Below, in pieces: positions 48,783-59,185 of a stretch of 64,000 nt of DNA. The translations under genes were made by a program, and so were the position numbers. The stretch is from Pseudomonas mosselii (GTDB lineage: Bacteria > Pseudomonadota > Gammaproteobacteria > Pseudomonadales > Pseudomonadaceae): positions 248,001-312,000 of the forward strand of contig NZ_QJRP01000002.1 in NCBI RefSeq assembly GCF_003205295.1, given 5' to 3'. Below the pieces are notes generated by a model, which was not told where the DNA came from, searched no databases, and worked only from the letters and a program-made list of their open reading frames with translations. Position 1 is the first letter of the stretch; each line of letters starts with the position of its first letter.

Positions 48783-49919
48783 ATGGGCACTTGCATTCGC
48801 AATTTGTCCGACGGCGCCGTATTGGTCGCCGCGGACGACACCTGGATCGAAGGAAAAGCGATCCAACAACTCGAAACCACCGCTCGCCTAGGGGGCATGC
48901 ATCGGGTGGCCGGCATGCCGGACCTGCATCCGGGGCGTGGCTACCCGGTCGGCGCGGCATTCTTTTCCGTGGGGCGTTTGTACCCGGCGCTGGTCGGCAA
49001 TGACATCGGCTGTGGCATGGCGCTGTGGCGCACGGACATCCCGACCGCCAAGCTGCATCTGGACAAGCTGGAGAAACGCCTTGGCAACCTCGACCTGCCG
49101 CTCGACGAGACGTGGCAGGAGGCCGTCGCCAGCTTCGGTTTGCCTGCCACGGGGCACGAGCGTTCTCTAGGCACCATTGGTGGTGGTAACCACTTCGCCG
49201 AGCTGCAGCAGCTCGATGAAAGCTACGACGATGCGGCCCTGGCAGCCTTGGGCATCGAGCGCAAACACCTGCTGTTGCTGGTGCACAGCGGCTCGCGTGG
49301 TTTGGGCGAGGCGATCTTGCGTGAGCAGGTCGACCTGTTCGGTCATCACGGACTGGAGGCGGGCAGCGAGGCCAGCACTCATTACCTGGGCCGGCACGAC
49401 GGCGCGCTGCGTTTTGCCGAAGCCAATCGTCAGTTGATTGCCCGGCGCATGCTCGACCGCTTGCGTGCCGATGGCGATGTACTGCTCGACATCAACCACA
49501 ACCTGGTGTCGCCAGCGCAGGTCGACGGGCTCGATGGTTGGCTGCATCGCAAAGGCGCCACACCGTCGGATCAGGGGGCGGTGGTGATCCCTGGTTCGCG
49601 CGGTGACTACAGCTACTTGGTACAGCCGATCGCCGACGAGCGCAGCCTGTTGTCCCTGGCCCATGGCGCCGGACGCAAATGGATGCGCAGCGAGTGCAAG
49701 GACCGCCTCGTCTCGCGCTACAGCGTCGAGCAACTGAGTCGTACGGCACTAGGCAGCCGCGTGATCTGCGCCGACCGGGCGCTGATCTACGAGGAAGCGC
49801 CGGAGGCCTACAAGGCTATCGACTCGGTGGTGGGTGCCTTGCGTGAAGCGGGGTTGGTTCGCGTGCTGGCACGACTGAAACCGGTGCTCACCTACAAGAC
49901 GCGCGGAGGGTGCTGCTGA
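48783..49919 (+). CDS. RtcB-family RNA ligase (RtcB2, PrfH-associated)
   Basis: A 378-residue RtcB ligase, which uses GTP and Mn2+ to join 2',3'-cyclic-phosphate (or 3'-phosphate) and 5'-OH RNA ends. Catalytic and metal residues are in place: D74/C77 in [10 protein letters not shown]137 in GGGNHF, H168 in [10 protein letters not shown]239 in DINHN, and the guanylylated His H294 in LAHGAGRKW. It is shorter than E. coli RtcB (408). Its stop overlaps the prfH start as TGATG, and this pair is known to repair ribosomes whose 16S decoding centre was cut. The Shine-Dalgarno (AGGA, seven bases upstream) can be sequestered in a hairpin. Confidence 0.9.
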   Translation: MGTCIRNLSDGAVLVAADDTWIEGKAIQQLETTARLGGMHRVAGMPDLHPGRGYPVGAAFFSVGRLYPALVGNDIGCGMALWRTDIPTAKLHLDKLEKRLGNLDLPLDETWQEAVASFGLPATGHERSLGTIGGGNHFAELQQLDESYDDAALAALGIERKHLLLLVHSGSRGLGEAILREQVDLFGHHGLEAGSEASTHYLGRHDGALRFAEANRQLIARRMLDRLRADGDVLLDINHNLVSPAQVDGLDGWLHRKGATPSDQGAVVIPGSRGDYSYLVQPIADERSLLSLAHGAGRKWMRSECKDRLVSRYSVEQLSRTALGSRVICADRALIYEEAPEAYKAIDSVVGALREAGLVRVLARLKPVLTYKTRGGCC

Positions 49920-50539
49920 TGATCCTACTGCAACTCTCGGCGGCTCAGGGGCCGGAAGAATGTGCCCTGGCAGTGGCCAGGGCATTGCTCAGGCTGCAGG
50001 CCGAAGCGGATGCCCAGGCCGTGGCGGTACGGATACTCGAAGAAGAGCCGGGGCCGCGGCGCGGTACCTTGCGCTCGGTGTTGCTGGCACTGGATGGCGA
50101 GCAGGCCGAGCGCCTGGCAGATCACTGGACGGGCTCGCTGCAATGGACGTGCAGCAGTCCGTACCGGCCGGGGCATGCGCGCAAGAACTGGTTCTTTGGG
50201 GGCGCACGGTTTGCGCCACCGGCACCGGAACTGGCGAGCGAGATCCACTTCGAGACCTTGCGTTCGTCCGGGCCGGGTGGTCAGCATGTCAACACCACCG
50301 ACTCGGCAGTGCGCGCCACGCACCTGGCCAGCGGCGTCAGCGTCAAGGTACAGAGCGAGCGTAGCCAGCATGCCAACAAGCGCTTGGCGCTGCTGCTCAT
50401 CGGTCAACGCCTGGCGCAACAGGCAGAGCAGGTCGACAGCGAACTGCGCGCGGAGCGGCGGTTGTTCCATCACCGCATCGAGCGTGGCAATCCACGTCGG
50501 GTGTTTCGTGGTGAGCGCTTCGAGCCGGCTGACGAGTAG
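49919..50539 (+). CDS. prfH: Peptide chain release factor homologue PrfH
   Basis: A 206-residue codon-independent release-factor-like protein. The peptidyl-hydrolysis motif is [20 protein letters not shown] (GGQ at residues 120-122), and the C-terminal tail is basic ([18 protein letters not shown]). It lacks the codon-recognition domain of RF1/RF2. Published work on PrfH-RtcB pairs shows PrfH recognises ribosomes stalled by cleavage at the 16S A1493-G1494 site, releases the peptide, and lets RtcB religate the rRNA. The ATG at 49919 overlaps the rtcB stop, with GGAGG eight bases upstream. Confidence 0.93.
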   Translation: MILLQLSAAQGPEECALAVARALLRLQAEADAQAVAVRILEEEPGPRRGTLRSVLLALDGEQAERLADHWTGSLQWTCSSPYRPGHARKNWFFGGARFAPPAPELASEIHFETLRSSGPGGQHVNTTDSAVRATHLASGVSVKVQSERSQHANKRLALLLIGQRLAQQAEQVDSELRAERRLFHHRIERGNPRRVFRGERFEPADE

Positions 50540-50582
50540 ATTGTGTGCGAGATCATAGGACTGGATCTGAGGTGGTCCCGCC

Positions 50583-50615
50583 AAAAACACGAAAGCCGCG
50601 CAGTGCGCGGCTTTC
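50583..50615 (-). terminator. Rho-independent terminator of the tRNA gene
   Basis: A perfect 11-bp stem GAAAGCCGCGC / GCGCGGCTTTC with an AGT loop, followed on the minus strand by GTGTTTTT. It lies 5 bases beyond the tRNA 3' end and also faces the end of prfH. Confidence 0.88.
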
Positions 50616-50619
50616 AGTT

Positions 50620-50696
50620 TGGTGGGCCCACACGGACTCGAACCGTGGACCAAAGGATTATGAGTCCTCTGCTCTAACCAACTGAGCTATAGGCCC
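50620..50696 (-). tRNA. tRNA with CAU anticodon, probably tRNA-Ile2 (or elongator tRNA-Met)
   Basis: A 77-nt cloverleaf with encoded CCA. The acceptor is GGGCCTA/TGGGCCC, the D arm GCTC/GAGC, the anticodon loop CTCATAA (anticodon CAT), and the T arm CACGG-TTCGAGT-CCGTG. It is not an initiator: position 1-72 is a G-C pair and the anticodon stem lacks the three G-C pairs. Acceptor pairs C4-G69 and C5-G68 are the elements used by E. coli TilS on tRNA-Ile2, which favours isoleucine (lysidine-34) over methionine. Automated annotation often labels it tRNA-Met. Confidence 0.93.
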
Positions 50697-50713
50697 TCAG
50701 CAGGTGCGCAGGA

Positions 50714-53700
50714 TTATAACGAGGGTTTCGATAGCGTGCCATCCGAAAGATCCGTTTGTGCTATGCGAAGAAAGGTCGCCGCGAACTCGTTCGGCGGCAG
50801 TGGCAGGCTGACGATGTAGCCTTGGATCTGCTCGCAGCCTTCGGCGGCCAGGAAGCGCTGCTGTGCCTGGTTTTCCACCCCTTCGGCAATGATCGTCAGC
50901 TGCATGCTGCGGCCCAGGGCGATGATGGCGCGGGCGATGGCGGCGTCGTGGGGGTCGTCGGGCAGGCCGCGGATGAACGACTGGTCGATCTTGAGGATAT
51001 CCAGCGGCAGGCGCTTGAGGTAGCTGAGTGACGAGTAGCCGGTGCCGAAGTCGTCGATGGCCAGCTGAACACCCAGCAGCTTGAGCTGGTGCAGCACGCT
51101 CAGCGCTTCCTCGGCCTGGCTCATGATGAAGTTTTCGGTGATCTCCAGCTGCAGGTCGCCGGCCTTGAGCTGGTAGCTGCGCAGCAGCTGTTCGATGCGC
51201 CGGGCCAGATTGGGCTGGCGCAACTGGGCGCCGGCCAGGTTGATCGAGAGCGGGCCGAAGGCGTGGTAGGCCTTCTTCCAGGCGTGCATCTGCCGGCAGG
51301 CCTGTTCCAGCACCCAGTCGCCGAGCTGCAGGATGGTGCCGTTCTCCTCGGCCAGGTGGATGAACTGCTCGGGCGGCACTTCGCCGAAAGTGGGGTGGGT
51401 CCAGCGGACCAGTGCCTCGGCGCCGACCAGGCTCTGGGTCTTGAGGCTGAACTTGGGCTGGTAGCACAGGCTCAGCTCGTTGCGTTCGATGGCGCGGCGC
51501 AGCTCGTGTTCCAGGGCGATGCGTTCGCTGGCCTGGGTGGTGAGCTCGCGGGTGTAGGCCTCGACGCGGTTGCGGCCCTTGGCCTTGGAGCGGTACATCG
51601 CGGCATCGGCGTTGCGGATCAGGCTAGCGACATCGCTGCCGTCCTGCGGGTACAGGCTGATGCCGATGCTGGCGCTGGTGAAGAACTCGTGCTCGCCGGC
51701 CTGGAATGGCGCGTGGAAACCGGCCAGCAGCTTGTTGGCGATTGCGCTGGCATCGCTGGGCTTGTGCAGGCCGGGCAGGAGAATGATGAACTCGTCGCCG
51801 CCCAGGCGGGCCACGGTGTCCACGTCGCGCACCTGCTCCTTGAGGCGCTGGGCGATACCCTTGAGCAGCAGGTCGCCCACCGGGTGGCCGAGGCTGTCGT
51901 TGATGTGCTTGAAGCGGTCGAGGTCGAGGAACAGCACCGCGCCCTGGCGGTTGGATATCTGGGCGCAGTTCAGTGCGGCCTGCAGGCGGCTTTCGAACAG
52001 GGCGCGGTTGGGCAGGCCGGTGAGCGGGTCGTGGTGGGCCTGGTAGTCAAGCTTGGCCTGGGCGTGCTTGAGGCTGGAGATATCGGCGAACACGGCGACG
52101 AAGTGGGTGATCTCGCGCTCGTGGTTGCGCACGGCGCTGATGGTCAGCCAGCCGGGGTACAGCTCGCCGTTCTTGCGCTTGTTGTAGATCTCGCCCTGCC
52201 AGTGACCCTCGGCGGTCAGCTGGTGCCACATGGCAACGTAGAAGGCACTGTCGTGCTGGCCGGAGGCGAGCAGGCGCGGGGTCTGGCCGAGGGCTTCGAT
52301 CTCGCTGTAGCCGGTGATCTCGCTGAAGGCGCGGTTGACCGCGCTGATACGCTGGTCGGTGTCGGTGATCAGCACGCCCTCGGCGGTGTTCTCGAACACC
52401 GTGGCGGCCAGTTGCAGTTTCTCCTGCATCAGGTGGCGTTCGGTGATGTCGCGGGCGATGGTCAGCATGCAGTCGACGCCGCCGATCGGCAGCGGCCGGG
52501 CGGACAGCTCGCAGAGGCGGATCTGCCCGTCGCTGCGGCGGATATGGCAGCTGAAGTCGCGCACGAAGCCATCGCGCTGGAGTTGATCGACCAGACGCTG
52601 GCGCTCGTTGAGGTCGACCCAGATGCCCAGGTCCAGCGAGGTCTGGTCGACCGTGGTACTGATGTCGTAGCCGGTCAGGCGGCAGAAACCTTCGTTGACC
52701 TCCAGCAACAGGCCGTCGCTCTGGCGCGACAGCAGCAGGCCGTCGGGGGAGGCGTGGAAGGCCTTGGCGAACTTCTCCTCGGAGGTCTGCAGTTGCTGCT
52801 GGGTTTCCTTGAGCTGGCTGATGTCGCGGATCGCCACCACCAGTGCCGGCATGCTGTCCAGTTCGAAGGTTTCGGCCGAGGTCAGGCCGGTGAACAGTTC
52901 GCCGTTGTTGCGCCGGAAGGTCATTTCCAGGTTGCGGATGCCGCCGCGGTGCAGGCGTTCGAGCAATGCCGGGCCGGTACCGGCCACGCCCCACAGGCCG
53001 AGCTCGGTGGCGGTGCGGCCGATCACTTGCGCAGGATTCAGGCCGATCAGCTCCTCGAACGCTTCGTTGACCTCCAGCAGGCAGCCGTCGCTGTGCCGGG
53101 CGATGATCAGGATGTCCGGGCATTGCTGGAACACCGAGGCGAACTTCTGTTCAGACAGGCGCAGGGCATCCTCGGTATGCTTGGTCTCGCTGATGTCGAT
53201 CATCAGCCCGCGCATCAGCGACTTGTGGCCGTGCTCGATCATGCTGACGATATTGCGCACCCACAGGGTATGGCCGTCGGCGCGGATCACCCGGTAGTCG
53301 AGGCTGTGATCGCGTCCGGCCGCCGTTTCACTGTCGCAGTAGGCCTGCGCCCAGAGGGCATCCTCCGGGTGCAGGATGCTGCGCCAGAAGCCGGGCTTGA
53401 GCCACTCACCCGTGGGGTAACCGAGCAGGTCCTCGGCGTGGGGCGAGACATAGCTGTAGCTGAAGTCGTTGGCATCGGCCTCCCAGGCCACCGCCGACAG
53501 GCTCTCGATCAGGCCACGGTAGTGGTACTCGCTGCTGCGCAGCTCCTGTTCCAGGGCGATGCGCCGGGAAATCTCCGAACTCAGGCGGCGGTTGATGCGA
53601 ATCACCACCGCCAGGATGGCCATCAGCACCAGCACCGCCGGCAGGCCATAGAGCAGCACATCGTGCCAGAAGGTCCGCTGATCGACGACGTTGCCCACCC

Positions 53701-54457
53701 AGCGTTGCTGGATATGGCTGACCTCACTGCTGCTCATGTCGGCCATGACCTTGTCGAGGATGCCGACCAGCACCTTTTGCTGGCGGGGCACGGCCATGGC
53801 CAGCTGGTAGCGGTAAGGGGTCTCACCGCTGACGTACAGGCCGTCCAGCTTGAGCTGACGCAGGCTCCAGATGCTCGAGGCGAGGTCGCCGACCACCGCG
53901 TCCACCTCATCGGTGGCCAGGGCCTGCAGGGTTGAGCTGACGTTGGGCATGGCCACCAGGTTGAGATCCGGGTGGTGGGTGCGCAGCAGTTCGTGGGGCG
54001 CGTAGTTCTCAACCACTGCGATCTTCAGGCCGTAAAGGTCCTTGAGGTTGCGCGGTTGCGCGCCGCCGGAATGGGCGAGGATGACGATCGGGAAATCCAG
54101 GTAGGGGCGGGTGAAGGCCAGGTAGTTCTGGCGCTCCGGGGTGGACATGATCCCGGGGAGCAGGTCGAGGCGGTTGCTGCGCGCCTGTTCGAGCACTTCG
54201 GTCCAGCTGCTGGGCTCGATCGGCTTGAGGGTGATCCCCAGTCGTTCCTGGATCAGGGCGATGTAATCGGCGGCCAATCCCTGGTAGTGACCTTCCTGGT
54301 CGCGAAATTCGAACGGCGGCCATGAAGCATCGACGCCCAGGCGCAGCTGCGGGTGGGCGCTGAGCCAGGCTTGTTCCTCGTCGGTCAGGGTCAGGGCGCC
54401 GGCCGTTGTGTTCCAGGCGAGCAGGAGCAGCAACAGGAAGGCCGGCATCATGGGCAT
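50714..54457 (-). CDS. rmcA: RmcA-type c-di-GMP regulator: SBP, four PAS, GGDEF, EAL
   Basis: A 1247-residue inner-membrane protein. In order: signal peptide (residues 1-21), periplasmic SBP_bac_3 domain (about 35-260), membrane helix (about 270-290), four PAS domains (about 315-800), GGDEF (RLGGDEFIILL with I-site RDVD five residues before) and EAL (GAEALVRW, LQLEITENFIM, AIDDFGTGYSSLSYL, KIDQSFIRGL, AEGVEN). Both catalytic motifs look intact. The order and its position between tRNA(CAU) and rpoD match P. aeruginosa RmcA (PA0575), a redox-responsive c-di-GMP phosphodiesterase. The ATG at 54457 has GAGAGG upstream. Confidence 0.92.
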   Translation of the reverse strand: MPMMPAFLLLLLLAWNTTAGALTLTDEEQAWLSAHPQLRLGVDASWPPFEFRDQEGHYQGLAADYIALIQERLGITLKPIEPSSWTEVLEQARSNRLDLLPGIMSTPERQNYLAFTRPYLDFPIVILAHSGGAQPRNLKDLYGLKIAVVENYAPHELLRTHHPDLNLVAMPNVSSTLQALATDEVDAVVGDLASSIWSLRQLKLDGLYVSGETPYRYQLAMAVPRQQKVLVGILDKVMADMSSSEVSHIQQRWVGNVVDQRTFWHDVLLYGLPAVLVLMAILAVVIRINRRLSSEISRRIALEQELRSSEYHYRGLIESLSAVAWEADANDFSYSYVSPHAEDLLGYPTGEWLKPGFWRSILHPEDALWAQAYCDSETAAGRDHSLDYRVIRADGHTLWVRNIVSMIEHGHKSLMRGLMIDISETKHTEDALRLSEQKFASVFQQCPDILIIARHSDGCLLEVNEAFEELIGLNPAQVIGRTATELGLWGVAGTGPALLERLHRGGIRNLEMTFRRNNGELFTGLTSAETFELDSMPALVVAIRDISQLKETQQQLQTSEEKFAKAFHASPDGLLLSRQSDGLLLEVNEGFCRLTGYDISTTVDQTSLDLGIWVDLNERQRLVDQLQRDGFVRDFSCHIRRSDGQIRLCELSARPLPIGGVDCMLTIARDITERHLMQEKLQLAATVFENTAEGVLITDTDQRISAVNRAFSEITGYSEIEALGQTPRLLASGQHDSAFYVAMWHQLTAEGHWQGEIYNKRKNGELYPGWLTISAVRNHEREITHFVAVFADISSLKHAQAKLDYQAHHDPLTGLPNRALFESRLQAALNCAQISNRQGAVLFLDLDRFKHINDSLGHPVGDLLLKGIAQRLKEQVRDVDTVARLGGDEFIILLPGLHKPSDASAIANKLLAGFHAPFQAGEHEFFTSASIGISLYPQDGSDVASLIRNADAAMYRSKAKGRNRVEAYTRELTTQASERIALEHELRRAIERNELSLCYQPKFSLKTQSLVGAEALVRWTHPTFGEVPPEQFIHLAEENGTILQLGDWVLEQACRQMHAWKKAYHAFGPLSINLAGAQLRQPNLARRIEQLLRSYQLKAGDLQLEITENFIMSQAEEALSVLHQLKLLGVQLAIDDFGTGYSSLSYLKRLPLDILKIDQSFIRGLPDDPHDAAIARAIIALGRSMQLTIIAEGVENQAQQRFLAAEGCEQIQGYIVSLPLPPNEFAATFLRIAQTDLSDGTLSKPSL

Positions 54458-54548
54458 AGCGGCCTCTCGAACAGGGGGTCTGATTCGAGTGTAGACGGGC
54501 ATTCCGCCCGCTGGGTAGACCGTGGCAACGACCTTCTGTCACATAAGA

Positions 54549-54573
54549 AAAACCCCGGCCTGGGCCGGGGTTC
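54549..54573 (-). terminator. rpoD terminator
   Basis: AACCCCGGCC / GGCCGGGGTT 10-bp stem with a two-base loop, followed on the minus strand by TTTC. It lies 5 bases after the rpoD stop. Confidence 0.88.
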
Positions 54574-54577
54574 GTCT

Positions 54578-56428
<1,851 letters not shown>

Positions 56429-56475
56429 AACACCCTATCCACTGAAGGTCTTGGCGGGCAAAAAACAAGCCGAGG

Positions 56476-56481
56476 ATTATA
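56476..56481 (-). promoter_or_regulatory. Candidate -10 of an rpoD-proximal promoter
   Basis: A perfect TATAAT on the minus strand, 47 bases before the rpoD ATG and just past the dnaG stop. No good -35 was found; the spacer end lies within the dnaG coding region. Confidence 0.45.
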
Positions 56482-56495
56482 CCCGAACCTGGACC

Positions 56496-58484
56496 TCACG
56501 CGCCAGATGAGGTCGGGTTTTGTGCTGGAACATTGCGGCTCAGCAGGGCGAGCAGCTGAGATTTTTCCTCTGTGCTCAGTTCGCTTAGACGCGCTTTCCT
56601 GAGCAGATGTTCCAGGCTTCGCTCGCGCTGGCGAGCGGACAAACTAGTTATAGTGTCGAAAAACTGTTGTTCAAGGTTATCGGCATCGATCAACCATTCC
56701 TTTTCCGCCAGGGCGCGCAGCAGACGGCCCTGCTCGGTGCCGTGCCAGCGTGCGATCAGCTGCATTGAGCTTAGCTTAGGATTCTTCTGCGCGGCCTCGA
56801 TCAGTGCCACCAGCAGTTGGCTGTACAGCTGCTCTTCGTCGGCGAAGTGGCTGGCGTCCTCGACCTTGCCGGCCAGTAACGGGTGGTGCAGCAGGGTACG
56901 CAGGGCCGAGAGCGTTGGCGGTTCGACCGGGGCTGGTACCCGTGGCGGGGCTTCACCGCGCTGGCCATCGCGCTGCCAGGGTTTGCCGCCTTTCTTGTCC
57001 CATGGCTTGCCGTCCCACTGCTTCTTGCCGCCGCCCTTGTTCGGTGTCCAGGGGCGTTGCTCCTGCTGCTGCGGGGCATAGTCGGGCTGGTAGTGCATGT
57101 CGCCGTGGTCCGGCGTGTAGCTGGCCATGGCGTCGTAGTCGTAACCGGGGTCGTAGTCCGGCACGCTTGGCGCTGGCGCGCTCTGCGCCAGCTGTTCCAT
57201 CTGCTGTGGGTCGAGGCCGGTGATGTCCTTCAGGCGGTTGCGCATCAACTGGCGCAGGTTGGCGCCTGGGACTTTCTCGATCAGTGGCGCGGCCAGGGTG
57301 ACCATGTGCGCCTTGCCCTCCAGCGAGCGCGGGTCGGCCTCGTTGCTCAATTGCTCGAAGAAGTAGTCGGCCAAAGGCTGGGCGTGCTGGTTGATGCGGG
57401 CCTGGAAGGCGTCGGTGCCTTCGGCGCGCACCAGGCTGTCCGGGTCTTCACCCTCGGGCAGGAACAGGAAGCGTGCGCGGCGGCCATCCTGCAGGCTCGA
57501 CAGGGTTGCCTCCAGGGCGCGCCAGGCGGCCTTGCGTCCGGCCTGGTCGCCGTCGAAGCAGAACAGCACGCTAGGCACCACGCGGAACAGGCGCTTGAGG
57601 TGCTCCTCGCTGGTGGAGGTGCCGAGGGTGGCCACCGCGTTGCGCAGGCCCTGCTGGGCCAGGGCGATGACGTCCATGTAGCCCTCGACCACAATGATCT
57701 CGTCGAGGTTGCGGTTGTGTTTGCGTGCCTCGTACAGGCCGTACAGCTCCTGGCCCTTGTGGAACACCGGGGTTTCCGGGGAATTCAGGTACTTGGGCTT
57801 GTCGTCGCCCAGTACCCGGCCACCGAAGGCGATGACCCGGCCACGGCTGTCGCGGATCGGGAACATCACCCGGTCGCGGAAGCGGTCGTAGCGCTTGCCG
57901 CTCTCGGCGTTCTCGATCAAGAGGCCTGCGTCGATCATCACTTTCTGCTGCAGCGAGTCGGCGCCCAGGTGCTTGAGCAGGTTGTCCCAACCCGGCGGGG
58001 CGAAGCCCAGGCCAAAGTCGCGGGCGATCTCGCCGGACAGGCCGCGACCCTTGAGATAGTCCACCGCCGCCTTGCGGGTGGCGTGGCTGCGCAGGGCCTG
58101 GCGATAGAACTCGCTGGCCGCTTCCAGCAGCGGGTAAAGCGGTGAATCGGTTGGCTGGCGCGGTTTCTGCCCGCGACGACCTTCCTCGCGGGGCACTTCC
58201 ATGCCGGCTGCGCGGGCCAGTTCCTCGACTGCCTGGGGGAAGTCCAGGTTGTCGTGGTCCATGATGAAGCCGAGCGCATTGCCGCCGGCGCCGCAGCCGA
58301 AGCAATAGTAGAACTGCTTGTCTGGGCTGACGGTGAAGGAGGGGCTCTTTTCCTTGTGGAACGGGCAGCAGGCGGAGAGATTCTTGCCGGTCTTCTTCAG
58401 CTGGACGCGCGAACTCACCACATCGACGATGTCGGTGCGGTTGAGAAGGTCATCGATGAAGCTCTGGGGAATCAGCCCGGCCAT
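56496..58484 (-). CDS. dnaG: DNA primase
   Basis: Makes RNA primers for replication, working with DnaB. It is 662 residues. The CHC2 zinc-binding domain has C40, H43, C61 and C64 (ACCPFHKEKSPS, YYCFGCG). The RNA polymerase domain has EGYMDVIALAQ (Toprim Glu) and FCFDGDQAGRKAAWRAL (DxD). The DnaB-interaction domain is C-terminal, after a Gln/Pro/Gly-rich linker (about residues 445-515). The ATG at 58484 was chosen for the conserved start AGLIPQSFIDDLLNRTDIVDVV. Confidence 0.97.
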   Translation of the reverse strand: MAGLIPQSFIDDLLNRTDIVDVVSSRVQLKKTGKNLSACCPFHKEKSPSFTVSPDKQFYYCFGCGAGGNALGFIMDHDNLDFPQAVEELARAAGMEVPREEGRRGQKPRQPTDSPLYPLLEAASEFYRQALRSHATRKAAVDYLKGRGLSGEIARDFGLGFAPPGWDNLLKHLGADSLQQKVMIDAGLLIENAESGKRYDRFRDRVMFPIRDSRGRVIAFGGRVLGDDKPKYLNSPETPVFHKGQELYGLYEARKHNRNLDEIIVVEGYMDVIALAQQGLRNAVATLGTSTSEEHLKRLFRVVPSVLFCFDGDQAGRKAAWRALEATLSSLQDGRRARFLFLPEGEDPDSLVRAEGTDAFQARINQHAQPLADYFFEQLSNEADPRSLEGKAHMVTLAAPLIEKVPGANLRQLMRNRLKDITGLDPQQMEQLAQSAPAPSVPDYDPGYDYDAMASYTPDHGDMHYQPDYAPQQQEQRPWTPNKGGGKKQWDGKPWDKKGGKPWQRDGQRGEAPPRVPAPVEPPTLSALRTLLHHPLLAGKVEDASHFADEEQLYSQLLVALIEAAQKNPKLSSMQLIARWHGTEQGRLLRALAEKEWLIDADNLEQQFFDTITSLSARQRERSLEHLLRKARLSELSTEEKSQLLALLSRNVPAQNPTSSGA

Positions 58485-58705
58485 GGCAGTCTCGTCATCT
58501 GGCAGCTGGCAAGTCTAAACGCTTGTGCGCGGGTTTGGCGTGGGGTATCTCGCAGGAAGAGGAGTGTGCTCGTCACCAGCCCATGAAGGGCTCGTCAGAA
58601 AGACGTGCACGCCTGGTCGGGGACCAGTTCTGACGCGTTGATGCAGGTTGCCCATGGCTTTTGCCGGGGCACCCAGGGCGCATGGCCAAGGGTTTGAAGC
58701 GACCG

Positions 58706-58740
58706 CTGCCATCAGCCCGGCACGAGGCCGGGCATGGCAG
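58706..58740. promoter_or_regulatory. Stem-loop between rpsU and dnaG
   Basis: CTGCCAT-CA-GCCCGGC, loop ACGAG, GCCGGGC-ATGGCAG: a 14-bp stem with a two-base bulge. It lies 24 bases after the rpsU stop, with no T-run on the minus strand. In E. coli this gap has an attenuating terminator that gives more rpsU than dnaG; a similar or processing role is inferred. The remaining gap, 58485-58705, shows no gene. Confidence 0.55.
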
Positions 58741-58764
58741 AAGCTTTGCGTAGAACGGCTGTAC

Positions 58765-58980
58765 TTAGTACAGACGAACGGCGCGGCGCTGTTCGCGCTG
58801 AACCTTCTTGGCGTGACGCTTTACAGCGGCAGCGGCTTTGCGCTTGCGCTCGGCGGTCGGCTTCTCGTAAAACTCGCGGCTACGAACTTCAGCCAGTACA
58901 CCGGCTTTTTCGCAGGAGCGCTTGAAACGACGCAGAGCTACGTCGAAGGGTTCGTTCTCTTTAACTTTGACGGCTGGCAT
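58765..58980 (-). CDS. rpsU: 30S ribosomal protein S21
   Basis: A 71-residue basic ribosomal protein that stays near the 16S 3' end and helps initiation. Sequence [26 protein letters not shown] and the Arg/Lys-rich tail are diagnostic. It is the first gene of rpsU-dnaG-rpoD, divergent from tsaD. The ATG follows AAGGT. Confidence 0.98.
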   Translation of the reverse strand: MPAVKVKENEPFDVALRRFKRSCEKAGVLAEVRSREFYEKPTAERKRKAAAAVKRHAKKVQREQRRAVRLY

Positions 58981-59185
58981 CCAGGGCTACCTTAATTCAT
59001 TACCGGGGTAGACGTGCTCCTGGCAAAACATAAGGTGTGCTGGAGAACGTCGGTTTTCAAGGGTTGCGGATGTTAACCCTTAGCTGGCCGGAATGCAAAG
59101 CCTCTGATCGAAAACCGCTGGTCGGCACCGGACACGGGGACTATCATGCGCGCCTTCGAATTCAGCCTCAACAAGGCACGGACCC

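Noticed and set aside
50545..50700. tRNA as an island attachment site with a second att copy in the window
   Set aside because: No second copy of the tRNA 3' end and no integrase or recombinase was found within the window.
51089..53935. 948-residue plus-strand open frame opposite rmcA
   Set aside because: Repetitive Ala/Gly/Val/Gln-rich sequence that is the complement of PAS-GGDEF-EAL coding DNA; not a gene.
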